64,000 nt of DNA from RFSX01 sp965248155 (GTDB taxonomy: Bacteria; Bacteroidota; Bacteroidia; Chitinophagales; Saprospiraceae). The stretch covers positions 1,426,001 through 1,490,000 of the forward strand of contig CBDFIO010000001.1 of assembly GCA_965248155.1 (NCBI GenBank). Reading direction: 5' to 3'. Below, piece by piece: positions 45,888 to 55,300 of the stretch (its first letter is position 1; each line of letters starts with the position of its first letter). The notes below the pieces were generated by a model that was not told where the DNA came from, did no database searches, and saw only the letters and a program-made list of their open reading frames with translations. The translations under genes were made by a program, and so were the position numbers.

Positions 45888-46790
45888 ATGAAGTACTTTT
45901 TACTATTTATATTTTGTCTCTTTGGAAAGGTGAACTACAATGCTCAGGCTGCCATTTCTTTAGATTCCATCAATTTGCTTGTTGATGTAACTATTGGAGA
46001 CGAAATCATCTATGTCCATAAAATCAAGAAAGGAGAAACACTTTATTCCCTGGCAAGATATTTCAGAATAGCTGTACAAGACTTGATGCAAGTTAATAAC
46101 ATAGTAAATGGTCAAACCATAGCTCTTCATTCAGAAATAAAGGTTCCACTGGATAATAGGAAAATTATTAAAGGTGTAAAACCTCCATCTGAGATACCGG
46201 TCATCCCAGTTAAATATCTTGTCAAACGAAGAGAAACCCTATTTAAAATATCTCATGTTTATTTCCCACAAGCCATCCAAAATCTGATTACAAGAAATAA
46301 TATAAATTCATTCTCGCTCGATGAAAACCAAGAACTAATCGTTGGATGGTGGCCTATATCACAGCTCAAAAAAAACATATCCACTCCAATCATCCTTTTA
46401 AAAGATAACCACCCTATTCTTAAGGACGAAATAGCTCTAGACTCAACATTTCAAATGATAGAATCTGATACCGCTCATCAGTTTTCTGTTCAATCAGATT
46501 CATTTAATATTGAAACTCTTAATTTAAAAAGAACAAAAGGAATTGCCTATTGGGACAAACAAGGGAGTGATTTTGAAAACTTGTTTGTAATGCACAATGG
46601 TGCAAAAGAAAATTCTTATATCAAATTAACAAATCCTATCAACGGCAAAGAACTTGTCGCAAAAGTTCTAATGCATATTCCTAATGGTATCTATACTCAG
46701 GATATCGACATTGTTATTACACCCGCAGTTGCTAAAACTCTAGGTGCACTAGATAGTCGCTTCAGAATTGAAATGGACTATTATGAATGA
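45888..46790 (+). CDS. Secreted LysM protein with a double-psi beta-barrel-like C-terminus
   Basis: 300 aa. A signal peptide (to ~residue 19, NAQA) is followed by two LysM domains at ~45-90 (HKIKKGETLYSLARYFRIAV) and ~108-155 (YLVKRRETLFKISHVYFPQA), which bind peptidoglycan. The C-terminal ~90 residues (GIAYWDKQGSDFENLFVMHNGA ... VITPAVAKTLGALDSRFRIEM) resemble the RlpA-like DPBB domain often paired with LysM in Bacteroidota. It likely acts on or near the cell wall. It has its own promoter and lies after a strong terminator. Confidence 0.85.
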   Translation: MKYFLLFIFCLFGKVNYNAQAAISLDSINLLVDVTIGDEIIYVHKIKKGETLYSLARYFRIAVQDLMQVNNIVNGQTIALHSEIKVPLDNRKIIKGVKPPSEIPVIPVKYLVKRRETLFKISHVYFPQAIQNLITRNNINSFSLDENQELIVGWWPISQLKKNISTPIILLKDNHPILKDEIALDSTFQMIESDTAHQFSVQSDSFNIETLNLKRTKGIAYWDKQGSDFENLFVMHNGAKENSYIKLTNPINGKELVAKVLMHIPNGIYTQDIDIVITPAVAKTLGALDSRFRIEMDYYE

Positions 46791-46799
46791 TTATCTTTG
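46768..46799 (+). promoter_or_regulatory. Bacteroidota promoter of the cysteine synthase-like gene
   Basis: TTG at 46768-46770 and TATCTTTG at 46792-46799 with a 21-nt spacer. The start point would be ~12 nt before the ATG at 46818. The box begins just after the LysM stop codon. Confidence 0.6.
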
Positions 46800-46817
46800 G
46801 CGTCGTAAAAAAAGAGA

Positions 46818-47792
46818 ATGCATTACAATAATATACTGGAGACAATAGGAAACACACCTCTGGTAAAGCTAAACAATATCGTTAAAGACGTACCCGGAAC
46901 AATACTCGCTAAAGTAGAAACATTCAACCCGGGACACTCAATAAAAGACCGGATGGCTTTAAAGATGGTCGAAGACGCTGAAAAAGCAGGTCTATTATCT
47001 CCTGGTGGAACAATCATCGAGTGCACTTCTGGTAACACAGGCATGGGACTAGCCCTAGCTGCATGTGTAAAGGGATACACTTGTATCTTTACCACTACCG
47101 ATAAGCAATCAAGAGAAAAGGCAGACATACTTAGAGCTTTGGGTTCTGAAGTTATTGTATGCCGTACCGATGTCGCCTCTGATGACCCCGATTCCTATTA
47201 TAAAACAGCCGAAAGATTAAGCAAAGAAATTCCCAACTCATTTTGGTGTAACCAATACGATAACCTTTCCAATAGACAAGCACATTATGAATCTACAGGT
47301 CCAGAAATCTGGGAGCAAACAGAAGGGAAAATCACACATTTAGTAGCTGGAGTAGGAACAGGAGGTACGATCTCTGGAACAGCTAAATATCTCAAAGAAC
47401 AAAACCCTAATATTCAGATCTTAGGAATTGACACCTATGGATCAGCACTGAAAAAATATCATGAAACTGGTGAACTTGATGAAGATGAAATATACCCGTA
47501 CATTACGGAAGGAATTGGGGAAGATATAATTCCTAAAAATATAGACTTCAGCGTTATTGATCATTTTGAGAAAGTAGGAGACAAAGTAGGCGCAATAATG
47601 GCAAGAAGATTAGCTAGAGAAGAAGGACTATTAATGGGATATAGTGCAGGTTCTGCTGTTGCAGGGCTGGTTCAGATGAAAGACCGATTCAAAGAAGATG
47701 ACATCGCAGTCATTATTTTTCATGACCACGGCACTCGTTATGTTGGAAAACTATATAACGACCAATGGATGCAAGAGAATAATTTTATATAA
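46818..47792 (+). CDS. PLP-dependent cysteine synthase / cystathionine beta-synthase-like enzyme
   Basis: 324 aa fold-type II PLP enzyme. PLP lysine Lys43 (HSIKDRMA), substrate loop ECTSGNTGMGLALAA, phosphate loop GVGTGGTISG and the late SAGSAVAG block. The wording EPTSGNTG-like region and the EGIGED stretch fit the CBS/CysK group; it lacks the C-terminal CBS regulatory domain of eukaryotic CBS. It makes cysteine from O-acetylserine or cystathionine from serine and homocysteine; sequence alone does not decide which. Confidence 0.9.
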   Translation: MHYNNILETIGNTPLVKLNNIVKDVPGTILAKVETFNPGHSIKDRMALKMVEDAEKAGLLSPGGTIIECTSGNTGMGLALAACVKGYTCIFTTTDKQSREKADILRALGSEVIVCRTDVASDDPDSYYKTAERLSKEIPNSFWCNQYDNLSNRQAHYESTGPEIWEQTEGKITHLVAGVGTGGTISGTAKYLKEQNPNIQILGIDTYGSALKKYHETGELDEDEIYPYITEGIGEDIIPKNIDFSVIDHFEKVGDKVGAIMARRLAREEGLLMGYSAGSAVAGLVQMKDRFKEDDIAVIIFHDHGTRYVGKLYNDQWMQENNFI

Positions 47793-47802
47793 ATAAAAGA
47801 AA

Positions 47803-48435
47803 ATGAAGAATACTTACTTATTAAGCTTATTTACAATTACGTTACTTGCATTATCTTGTAGTGACCCATGTGATGATATCATTTGCAATCAAGGTACTTG
47901 CATCGATGGTACTTGTGATTGTGACCCTGGCTATTCTGGAACTAATTGTGAAACTAACATTTGTGATATAACTGATTGTTTTAATGGAGATTGTGACCCT
48001 GTTACAGGCGCTTGTACATGTTTAGAAGGATATGAAGGAATAACATGTGATACAGAAATTAGAGCTAAATATCTAGGATCATATACAGGTAGTATAGCAT
48101 CTTGTCTTGAAGAACTTGGGATAGGTGGCATTCTTCCAGATAATTTTGCAATTCTTAACGGCATGATTACAGCTGATCCAACAAATGTAAATAATGTAAT
48201 GATGACCGCTCCTAATCCAATTTTTATGTTAGGTGAAGTCAATACTAAAGCCGGAGATCCATTTTTAATACCTGTAAATACTCAATCCATTGATATTCCA
48301 AATATTCCATTTCCAGTTTCAATAACCATCTCTGGTAGCGGCGAATTTATAGATGAAAACACTATAGAAATAACGCTCAATATTGTAACACCCCTTGTTG
48401 TTGCTACGTGCACTGTTACATTGACCAAACAATAG
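47803..48435 (+). CDS. Lipoprotein with two EGF-like repeats
   Basis: 210 aa. The lipoprotein signal ends in LLALSC (Cys19). Two EGF-like modules follow at ~23-48 (CNQGTCIDGTCDCDPGYSG) and ~52-85 (CFNGDCDPVTGACTCLEGYEG). The remaining ~125 residues form a beta-rich domain seen in Bacteroidota proteins of this layout. It is probably on the cell surface. It is only 10 nt from the upstream enzyme and 1 nt from the carboxylase gene, though functional linkage is doubtful. Confidence 0.88.
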   Translation: MKNTYLLSLFTITLLALSCSDPCDDIICNQGTCIDGTCDCDPGYSGTNCETNICDITDCFNGDCDPVTGACTCLEGYEGITCDTEIRAKYLGSYTGSIASCLEELGIGGILPDNFAILNGMITADPTNVNNVMMTAPNPIFMLGEVNTKAGDPFLIPVNTQSIDIPNIPFPVSITISGSGEFIDENTIEITLNIVTPLVVATCTVTLTKQ

Positions 48436-48436
48436 T

Positions 48437-50074
48437 ATGGCTAAACAAAAAATTGATTTAGATTTTAATAAAAATGAAGACGAACACAAATTGGCACTAG
48501 TCCAACTTGAAAAGAAGTTAGACACCATAAAATTAGGAGGAGGCCAAAAAAAACTTGACAAACTAAAAGGCCAAGGTAAACTCAATGCCAGAGAAAGAAT
48601 TGATTATCTCGTCGATAAAAACAGTTTTTTTGAACTTGGAGCTTTCGCAGCATTTGATATGTATAAAGACCATGGCGGCGCTCCAGCTGCCGGAGTTATA
48701 ACCGGGCTCGGAAAAATTAAAGATAGACTGTGCATGATCGTCGCTAATGATGCCTCTGTAAAAGCCGGGGCATGGTTTCCAATGACTGGAAAAAAGAATC
48801 TGAGAGCACAAGAAATTGCAATGGAAAACAGAATTCCAATTGTTTACCTTGTTGATAGTGCTGGGGTATATCTTCCCATGCAAAATGAAATATTCCCAGA
48901 TAAAGAACATTTTGGAAGAATCTTTAGAAACAATGCTAAAATGTCTTCTCAAGGAATTCCTCAAATTGCTGCTATAATGGGTTCTTGTGTCGCTGGAGGT
49001 GCCTATCTTCCAATTATGTCCGATGAATCTATAATTGTTGAAAATACAGGCTCTATATTCTTGGCCGGACCCTACTTGGTAAAAGCTGCTATTGGTGAAA
49101 ATGTAGATAAAGAAACTTTAGGCGGAGCTAAAACACAAACTGAAATTTCAGGTATTTGTGATTATAAAGTTGCTGACGATAAAGCGGCATTGGATAAAAT
49201 AAAAGATCTTATATCAAAATTGGGTCATGAACTTAATAATGGAATTGATCGTGAAGATTCAGTTTCGCCAAAATTTTCTTCAGAAGAAATTCTGGGCCTT
49301 CTTCCTTCTGAATCTACAAAACCATATGATACTGTTGAAATACTCAAACGAATAGTTGATGATTCTAAATTGACCCTTTATAAAGAAGATTATGGAAAAA
49401 CAATTATTACAGCATATGCCAGAATTGATGGTTGGTCAGTAGGTATTGTAGCTAACAGTCGTCTTGTTACTAAAAATGCAAAAGGTGAAATGCAATTTGG
49501 AGGAGTTATCTATTCCAATTCTGCAGATAAAGCCACTCGATTTATTCTTAACTGCAATCAAAAAAAGATTCCACTAATTTTCTTCCATGATGTGACCGGA
49601 TTTATGGTAGGAACGCGTTCAGAACATGGAGGAATTATCAAAGATGGAGCAAAAATGGTTAATGCCGTCGCTAATAGCACAGTACCGAAAATTTCAGTAG
49701 TAATCGGCAATTCTTATGGTGCTGGCAATTATGCCATGTGTGGTAAAGCATACGATCCTCGACTCATAGTCGCATGGCCAACTGCTAAAATAGCTGTAAT
49801 GGGAGGAACCCAAGCGGCCAAGGTTATGACTCAAATAGAAGTGTCAAGCTTAAAAAAAATGGGAGAAGAGCCTGACAAAGATCGAGAAAGTGAAATTTTT
49901 GAAAATATAAAGGCTAAATATGACGAAGAGACATCCGCTTATTATGCTGCTTCTAGATTATGGGTAGATGCTATTATCGATCCAAGAAAAACCAGAGAGT
50001 TTTTAAGCCTCAGTCTTGAAGCAGTAAGCATTTCCCCTATTGATAAATTCAACGTAGGTGTCATTCAGACATAA
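48437..50074 (+). CDS. Acyl-CoA carboxylase, carboxyltransferase (beta) subunit
   Basis: 545 aa crotonase-fold carboxyltransferase. The N-terminal half has KLNARERIDYLVDKNSFFELGAF and GSCVAGGAYLPIMSDESIIV; the C-terminal half has GVIYSNSADKATRFILNC and GNSYGAGNYAMCGKAYDPRL. Length and wording fit the propionyl-/methylcrotonyl-CoA carboxylase beta family. It transfers carboxyl from biotin to an acyl-CoA. No biotin carboxylase or carrier subunit is in the window. Confidence 0.93.
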   Translation: MAKQKIDLDFNKNEDEHKLALVQLEKKLDTIKLGGGQKKLDKLKGQGKLNARERIDYLVDKNSFFELGAFAAFDMYKDHGGAPAAGVITGLGKIKDRLCMIVANDASVKAGAWFPMTGKKNLRAQEIAMENRIPIVYLVDSAGVYLPMQNEIFPDKEHFGRIFRNNAKMSSQGIPQIAAIMGSCVAGGAYLPIMSDESIIVENTGSIFLAGPYLVKAAIGENVDKETLGGAKTQTEISGICDYKVADDKAALDKIKDLISKLGHELNNGIDREDSVSPKFSSEEILGLLPSESTKPYDTVEILKRIVDDSKLTLYKEDYGKTIITAYARIDGWSVGIVANSRLVTKNAKGEMQFGGVIYSNSADKATRFILNCNQKKIPLIFFHDVTGFMVGTRSEHGGIIKDGAKMVNAVANSTVPKISVVIGNSYGAGNYAMCGKAYDPRLIVAWPTAKIAVMGGTQAAKVMTQIEVSSLKKMGEEPDKDRESEIFENIKAKYDEETSAYYAASRLWVDAIIDPRKTREFLSLSLEAVSISPIDKFNVGVIQT

Positions 50075-50080
50075 GTTTTT

Positions 50081-51250
50081 ATGAGGCTAATAATAAAAAC
50101 AATGGAAGGACTTGAGCCTGTCTTAGCTCAGGAACTGGAAGAACTTCAGATTAGCAATATCCAGATATTACGACGAGCCGTAGAATGCGAAGCAAATACT
50201 TCACAACTCTATAAATGCAATTATTTATTAAGAACAGCAATGCGCGTATTAATGCCATTAGGAGAATATGAATGCCAAAATGAAAACGAATTATATGATG
50301 CTGTTCAAACAATAGACTGGTCTCAATATCTAAATCGTAAAACAAGTTTTGCAATCGATTCAGTTGTATCAGGTACTGTTTTTACGCATTCACAATATGT
50401 TACTTATAAGACCAAAGACGCAATCGTAGATCAGCTAAAAGATCAACATGGATTCAGACCAAATGTCGATACTAAACAATCAGATATTCGGATCAATATC
50501 CATATCAGTCAAAATAAATTAACAATTCTCTTAGATAGTTCAGGTAGATCCTTACACTTGAGAAACTATAAATACAGGACCTATAAAGCTCCCTTGAATG
50601 AAGTTTTAGCAGCTGGTATCATCAAACTTTCAGGATGGGATTACACGACCGATCTTCAAGATCCAATGTGTGGCTCAGGAACAATAATAACTGAAGCCTT
50701 GATGGCAGCTGCACATATACCAGCAGGCAAATTTATTCCACACTTCGCGTTTCAAAAATGGCCAGATTTTCACAGCGAAATTTGGAATTCAGTAAAAAGT
50801 GCTGCCGATCAGGGAATCTATAGTCCTGAAATCGAGATTATAGCAAGTGACTACTCAGGATATGCAGTTCGGGATATGAAGAAAAATCTTCAAAAGTTTC
50901 CATTTACTGAAAAAGTAAAAGTATATCAACGAGATTTTTTTAAAACTCATGGACATCAAAATAGAACACTCATTTTTAATCCTCCTTATGATAAACGCGT
51001 AAGTATCGAAAACGTCGATGAGTTCTATTCAAAAATTGGAGATGCGCTTAAGACTTTTTGGCAAGGCAGTACAGCATGGATAATTTCAGGAAATAAAGAC
51101 GCCTTAAAAAGAATTGGCTTACGACCTACTCAAAAATTCACGCTATTCAATGGAGGTATTGAATCCAAATTGTATAAATTTGAATTATATGAAGGATCAA
51201 AAAAACAGACTTCTGAAGATCATCCTGGGTACAACTCTGATCTTAATTAG
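50081..51250 (+). CDS. THUMP-domain class I SAM-dependent RNA methyltransferase (RlmL-like)
   Basis: 389 aa. An N-terminal ferredoxin-like and THUMP region (~1-155) binds RNA. The methyltransferase domain has DPMCGSGTIITEALMAAA and the catalytic IFNPPYDKRV (NPPY, an N2-guanine methyltransferase motif). It corresponds to the N-terminal enzyme half of E. coli RlmL, which methylates G2445 of 23S rRNA. The 3' end is overlapped by the next gene. Confidence 0.93.
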   Translation: MRLIIKTMEGLEPVLAQELEELQISNIQILRRAVECEANTSQLYKCNYLLRTAMRVLMPLGEYECQNENELYDAVQTIDWSQYLNRKTSFAIDSVVSGTVFTHSQYVTYKTKDAIVDQLKDQHGFRPNVDTKQSDIRINIHISQNKLTILLDSSGRSLHLRNYKYRTYKAPLNEVLAAGIIKLSGWDYTTDLQDPMCGSGTIITEALMAAAHIPAGKFIPHFAFQKWPDFHSEIWNSVKSAADQGIYSPEIEIIASDYSGYAVRDMKKNLQKFPFTEKVKVYQRDFFKTHGHQNRTLIFNPPYDKRVSIENVDEFYSKIGDALKTFWQGSTAWIISGNKDALKRIGLRPTQKFTLFNGGIESKLYKFELYEGSKKQTSEDHPGYNSDLN

Positions 51251-51548
51251 TTATAGCTTTTCCTCAGCGCAAATATCTTGCATTTCAAAATTCAATAATT
51301 TAAGCAGCTCCTTAGATACGATTAAAAACCTTAAAGATTTTAAGTCTTACAATATTTATAAATTGCCTATAGTAAGTAATAATGGCAAACCAATTTTGAC
51401 AATCAAATCTCCAGAAATAGGCATTTTTTGCAAAGCCGAAAATAAAATCCAAAAAACTTCTAATATCCCTTTTAGATTTAGATTAGGATCAGTTCAATAT
51501 GTAGATTACATGGAATCAAAATCAACTTCTTTCTATAAAAGTCATTAG
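51189..51548 (+). CDS. Small secreted protein overlapping the methyltransferase 3' end
   Basis: 119 aa from the ATG at 51189; an earlier start would lack a signal. MKDQKNRLLKIILGTTLILISYSFSSA is a good signal peptide. The rest is short and unrecognised. The signal-peptide coding region lies within the last 62 nt of the preceding gene in another frame, which is unusual. The rest of the gene is in otherwise empty DNA with normal codon use. Its stop overlaps the convergent dinB by 4 nt. Confidence 0.65.
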   Translation: MKDQKNRLLKIILGTTLILISYSFSSAQISCISKFNNLSSSLDTIKNLKDFKSYNIYKLPIVSNNGKPILTIKSPEIGIFCKAENKIQKTSNIPFRFRLGSVQYVDYMESKSTSFYKSH

Positions 51549-52639
51549 AATTCAAACTCTAATTGAACATCATCTAACCCATCTTTTTCCTGCTCAAGAT
51601 TCGACGCCGTTAATCCTATTAATCTGATCTTATCAAATGACTCCAGATTAGACTCTAAAAGAATAAATGCCAAACTTCGAATTTCTTCTATATCCTTTAT
51701 AAAATAGTTTTTACTCATGCTTCGAGTGATAGACTTAAATTCATGAGTTTTTAATTTTAAAGTCAAGGTTCGACCAAAATTTTCTACCTTCTCTAGACGA
51801 TGATAAAATGTTTGAATTAACTTTTCGAAAACCGGAACTATATCATCTAATTCAGAAAGGTCTTTTTCGAGAGTTCTTTCTACCGCGATTGATTTTCTTA
51901 CCAGAGAATTATTCACAGGACGCTTATCAATTCCTCTTACAATCTCATAAAAGAAATTACCTGATTTTCCAAACTTCTGAACCAAATCAAATAAGGGATA
52001 CTTCTTCAAATCTCTACCACAATGAATTCCTTTGGCTTTCATCTTCCTGGCAGTTACTTTTCCCACTCCAAAAAATCTATCAATTGAAAGTTCTTCTAAA
52101 AAAGCTTCAGCTTGGTGAGGTTTTATTATCGTTATTCCATTAGGTTTTCTGATGTCGGAGGCAACCTTAGCCAAAAACTTACAATAGGAAACACCAGCAG
52201 AACAAGTAAGGCCTGTCTCCTTATAAACCTGATCCTTAATGGCCTGAGCCAATGGTGTGGCATATTCAAGTCTTTTTTTATTTTCACTAACATCAAGAAA
52301 AGCTTCATCCAATGACAAGGGTTCAATGATATCGGTATATTCCTTGAAAATATTTCGAATTTGCTGACTTACAGCTTTGTAGGCTTCAAATCTAGGTTTA
52401 ACAAATATTATTCCCGGGCATAATTTTTTAGCCAGATAACCCGGCATCGCAGATTTGACTCCGTATTTTCTTGCTTCATAACTTGCGGTAGTGGTTACGC
52501 CCCGGTTCTCCCCTCCCCCAACAGCGATCGCTTTTCCTCTTAGTTCGGGAAAATCACGTTGCTCAACAGATGCAAAAAAAGCATCCATGTCTATATGTAT
52601 AATCTTTCTCTTTTGGATTTCTGGATCTATACTTGTCAT
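51545..52639 (-). CDS. dinB: DNA polymerase IV (Y-family)
   Basis: 364 aa. Catalytic residues are Asp17 in IIHIDMDAFFASVE and Asp111-Glu112 in PLSLDEAFLDVS. Also visible are the YEARKYGVKSAMP finger and the HhH region FGVGKVTARKMKAKGI. The C-terminus VQLEFEF resembles a sliding-clamp-binding motif. It performs translesion synthesis. It ends an apparent minus-strand run with bshB1 and fabH (gaps of 1-4 nt). Confidence 0.96.
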   Translation of the reverse strand: MTSIDPEIQKRKIIHIDMDAFFASVEQRDFPELRGKAIAVGGGENRGVTTTASYEARKYGVKSAMPGYLAKKLCPGIIFVKPRFEAYKAVSQQIRNIFKEYTDIIEPLSLDEAFLDVSENKKRLEYATPLAQAIKDQVYKETGLTCSAGVSYCKFLAKVASDIRKPNGITIIKPHQAEAFLEELSIDRFFGVGKVTARKMKAKGIHCGRDLKKYPLFDLVQKFGKSGNFFYEIVRGIDKRPVNNSLVRKSIAVERTLEKDLSELDDIVPVFEKLIQTFYHRLEKVENFGRTLTLKLKTHEFKSITRSMSKNYFIKDIEEIRSLAFILLESNLESFDKIRLIGLTASNLEQEKDGLDDVQLEFEF

Positions 52640-52643
52640 CTAA

Positions 52644-53369
52644 TTATAGAACATCCATAATATTTGAAACACCGATATAAGATTCGCATGTAAATCCTTC
52701 ACCATATTCTGCTCCAATGTGTCTACCATGAGATCGACATCTTGCCCTTAGAAAATCTATAAATTGCTCGGAAGAAATAGCAGTTTCTTCTTCATTAGAA
52801 TGGGGATCAAAAAACTGCGATTTGTAGCACTTAACAAACTCAATCTTCTTTTCCATATACCCACTGACATCTATAACAACATCTGGATCTAAATTAAAAT
52901 CCTGGATATAGTTCAATAGCTTGCGAGGTCGCCATTTATCTTGTTGAATCCCTTCTAAAGACGTTTCGACTTTTATTAATCCGGCAATAAAAGAAGCATC
53001 ATATATGAGCTTGGATGCTTTGCCATGATCCGGGTGCCTGTCTCGAACTGCATTTGCCAAGAGTAATTCAGGTTTGTATTTTCTGATCATTCTTGCAAGA
53101 TCTAATCTAGATTGCTGATCATTCTGAAAAAATCCATCCTCCAATCCTAGGTTTTCCCTCCAGGATACATTGGCAAAAATTCTTGCCCTTTCTGCTTCTT
53201 CTAATCTGAGTTTAGCTGATCCTCTTGTACCTAACTCTCCTTTTGTCAGGTCCACAATCGCTATTTTATAACCCATATCAATGTGCTTCAGTATGGTTGC
53301 ACCACAACCAAGTTCCACATCATCTGGATGAGCACCTATTGCTAATATATCGACTTTGTATTCACTCAT
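52644..53369 (-). CDS. bshB1: Bacillithiol biosynthesis deacetylase BshB1
   Basis: 241 aa PIG-L/LmbE fold. The zinc motif is AIGAHPDDVELGCG (His14, Asp16, Asp17), with RDRHPDHGKAS carrying the third ligand. The phrase KGELGTRGS and the C-terminal GAEYGEGFTCESYIGV are typical of BshB1, which deacetylates GlcNAc-malate. It implies that the organism makes bacillithiol; BshA and BshC are outside the window. Confidence 0.94.
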   Translation of the reverse strand: MSEYKVDILAIGAHPDDVELGCGATILKHIDMGYKIAIVDLTKGELGTRGSAKLRLEEAERARIFANVSWRENLGLEDGFFQNDQQSRLDLARMIRKYKPELLLANAVRDRHPDHGKASKLIYDASFIAGLIKVETSLEGIQQDKWRPRKLLNYIQDFNLDPDVVIDVSGYMEKKIEFVKCYKSQFFDPHSNEEETAISSEQFIDFLRARCRSHGRHIGAEYGEGFTCESYIGVSNIMDVL

Positions 53370-53370
53370 A

Positions 53371-54426
53371 CTACCATCTTATTAATGCACTTCCCCAGGT
53401 AAATCCACTTCCAAATGCAGCCAGATAAACAAGGTCTCCATCTTTTATTTTTTCTTGTTCCCACGCCTCGCATAATGCAATTGGAATTGATGCCGCAGTC
53501 GTGTTTCCATACTTTTGAATATTATTAAACACTTTATCATCAGACAGGCCAAGTCTTTTCTGAACAAACTGGCTAATTCTCAAATTCGCTTGGTGAGGAA
53601 TAAACATATCAATGTCTTCTTTTTTTAATTGTGTTTTTGCTAATGCTTCATCTATAACTTCAATGAACTTAACTATGGCCTTCTTAAATACAAGCTGACC
53701 ATTCATATTTGGATATACTAAACCATCCTCCAACATTCTCTCCGTAACAAAAATACCTCCCGGCATATCTGGGTTTGGATAACCATAGATTTCTTTTTTT
53801 CCATGATACCCACCATGCGGCCCCGGACTAATCATAGCTAACTCTTCAGCATAATTTCCATCGGAATGAAGGTGAGTTGTAAGTACCCCTTTATCAAGGT
53901 CATCCGTAGGCTGAAGAACAACTGCTCCTGCCCCATCACCAAATATAACAGTAAGAGACCTGCCTTCTGTCGAAAAATCAAGTCCCATTGAATGCATCTC
54001 TGCTCCTACAAGCAGAATGTTTTTATACATACCGGATTTGATAAATTGATCTGCAACTGAAAGACCATATACAAAACCTGAACATTGATTCCTTATATCC
54101 AAAGCACCTATCTCAGTTTTAGTAATTCCAAGTTCACGTTGCAGTAACACGCCTCCTCCCGGAAAATAGTAATCTGGACTTAATGTTGCAAAAACAATAA
54201 AATCAACCTCTTCTTTGGTAATTCCTGCTCGTTGTATCGCAATTTCGGAAGCCCTAGCGGCCATGCTCGTGGTGGTCTCCAGGTGTTTAGTACCATACCT
54301 TCTTTCCTGTATCCCTGTTCGTTCCTGAATCCATTCATCTGATGTATCCATATATTGGCTTAAGTCTTTATTTGTATAGACATTGTCAGGAACATAATAA
54401 CCGATTCCAGAAATTTTTGAATTCAT
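53371..54426 (-). CDS. fabH: 3-oxoacyl-ACP synthase III (FabH family)
   Basis: 351 aa thiolase fold. The catalytic triad is Cys115 (DIRNQCSGFVYG), His278 (FIPHQANLR) and Asn308 (KYGNTTAASIP). It condenses acetyl- or branched acyl-CoA with malonyl-ACP to start fatty-acid synthesis. It diverges from the sphingolipid cluster, with 126 nt between starts, and may share regulation, though no clear promoter box is seen. Confidence 0.93.
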   Translation of the reverse strand: MNSKISGIGYYVPDNVYTNKDLSQYMDTSDEWIQERTGIQERRYGTKHLETTTSMAARASEIAIQRAGITKEEVDFIVFATLSPDYYFPGGGVLLQRELGITKTEIGALDIRNQCSGFVYGLSVADQFIKSGMYKNILLVGAEMHSMGLDFSTEGRSLTVIFGDGAGAVVLQPTDDLDKGVLTTHLHSDGNYAEELAMISPGPHGGYHGKKEIYGYPNPDMPGGIFVTERMLEDGLVYPNMNGQLVFKKAIVKFIEVIDEALAKTQLKKEDIDMFIPHQANLRISQFVQKRLGLSDDKVFNNIQKYGNTTAASIPIALCEAWEQEKIKDGDLVYLAAFGSGFTWGSALIRW

Positions 54427-54552
54427 ATGTAAATTCTTGTCTTATTAGTAGTTCAACAACTCTTGAAAAATTGGATTTCGCATAAAAAAACACCCACAAT
54501 TTAAGAATTGAAATATTAAAGCCTAATTTTCGTCATCAATTTAAGGTTCTTT

Positions 54553-55248
54553 ATGAACGATATTAAAAATAGTCAGCAGCAATTGGCATATGTCATAATG
54601 AACCCTTTCATTAGACTTCTTATCAAAATTGGTATCACACCAAACATGATCACTTTTTTTGGTTTCCTTCTAAATGTTCTTTCTACAATAGTGTTAATAT
54701 ATGGAGCTGAATATGGCGTTCGTTCTGATCATAAATATATAGCTTGGGCAGGTATTCTTATTTTGACTGGAGGAGCAATGGATATGGTTGATGGCCGATT
54801 GGCAAGGTTAAGCAATCAAGCCAATAATTTTGGTGCCTTGTTCGATTCAGTTCTTGACAGATATAGCGAACTCATCATGTTTTTTGGGTTTTGCTATTAT
54901 TTTGTCACTCAAGACTACCTCTTAACTTCTTTCTTCTGTTTTTTCGCAATGATAGGTTCTATCATGGTTAGTTATACGAGAGCTAGAGCAGAAGGATTAG
55001 GTGTTACAGCAAGCGTTGGCTTGATGCAAAGACCTGAAAGAATCATTTTAGTTTCTGTAAGTAGTATTCTTTGCGGCATAGTCTCTTCTTTACTCGGTGA
55101 TGATTATGTTATCGAGGTAAGTTGGCTTCCTCAACCCTTATTTGAGACTGTAGCCGTATTTAGTTGGCCTATATTTTTTCTAGCCATTTCGGCAAATGTT
55201 ACGGCATTACGACGATTAGCGTTTGCCAAACGAAAAATGACACAATAA
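54553..55248 (+). CDS. CDP-alcohol phosphatidyltransferase, probable phosphatidylinositol-phosphate synthase
   Basis: 231 aa, about six membrane helices. The CDP-alcohol motif DxxDGxxARx8GxxxDxxxD is complete at residues 77-102 (Asp77, Asp80, Asp98, Asp102). These enzymes transfer phosphatidyl from CDP-diacylglycerol to an alcohol. The presence of myo-inositol-phosphate synthase and a PgpA-type phosphatase in the same run suggests inositol phosphate as acceptor, as proposed for the Bacteroides inositol-lipid cluster. A near-consensus TAATTTTC lies ~20 nt before the start. It is the first gene of the cluster. Confidence 0.88.
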   Translation: MNDIKNSQQQLAYVIMNPFIRLLIKIGITPNMITFFGFLLNVLSTIVLIYGAEYGVRSDHKYIAWAGILILTGGAMDMVDGRLARLSNQANNFGALFDSVLDRYSELIMFFGFCYYFVTQDYLLTSFFCFFAMIGSIMVSYTRARAEGLGVTASVGLMQRPERIILVSVSSILCGIVSSLLGDDYVIEVSWLPQPLFETVAVFSWPIFFLAISANVTALRRLAFAKRKMTQ

Positions 55249-55300
55249 ATTTTAGAATTAAGGCCTTTATATATTACTTTGTTGTTTCTAATGAACGGCT

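Noticed and set aside
46818..51250. The cysteine synthase-like, EGF-like, acyl-CoA carboxylase and RNA methyltransferase genes as one functional pathway
   Set aside because: They are closely packed but have unrelated roles; tight spacing alone is common in this genome.
53371..54426. fabH as part of the sphingolipid operon
   Set aside because: It is divergent and belongs to a tight minus-strand run with bshB1 and dinB; any link to the cluster is speculative.
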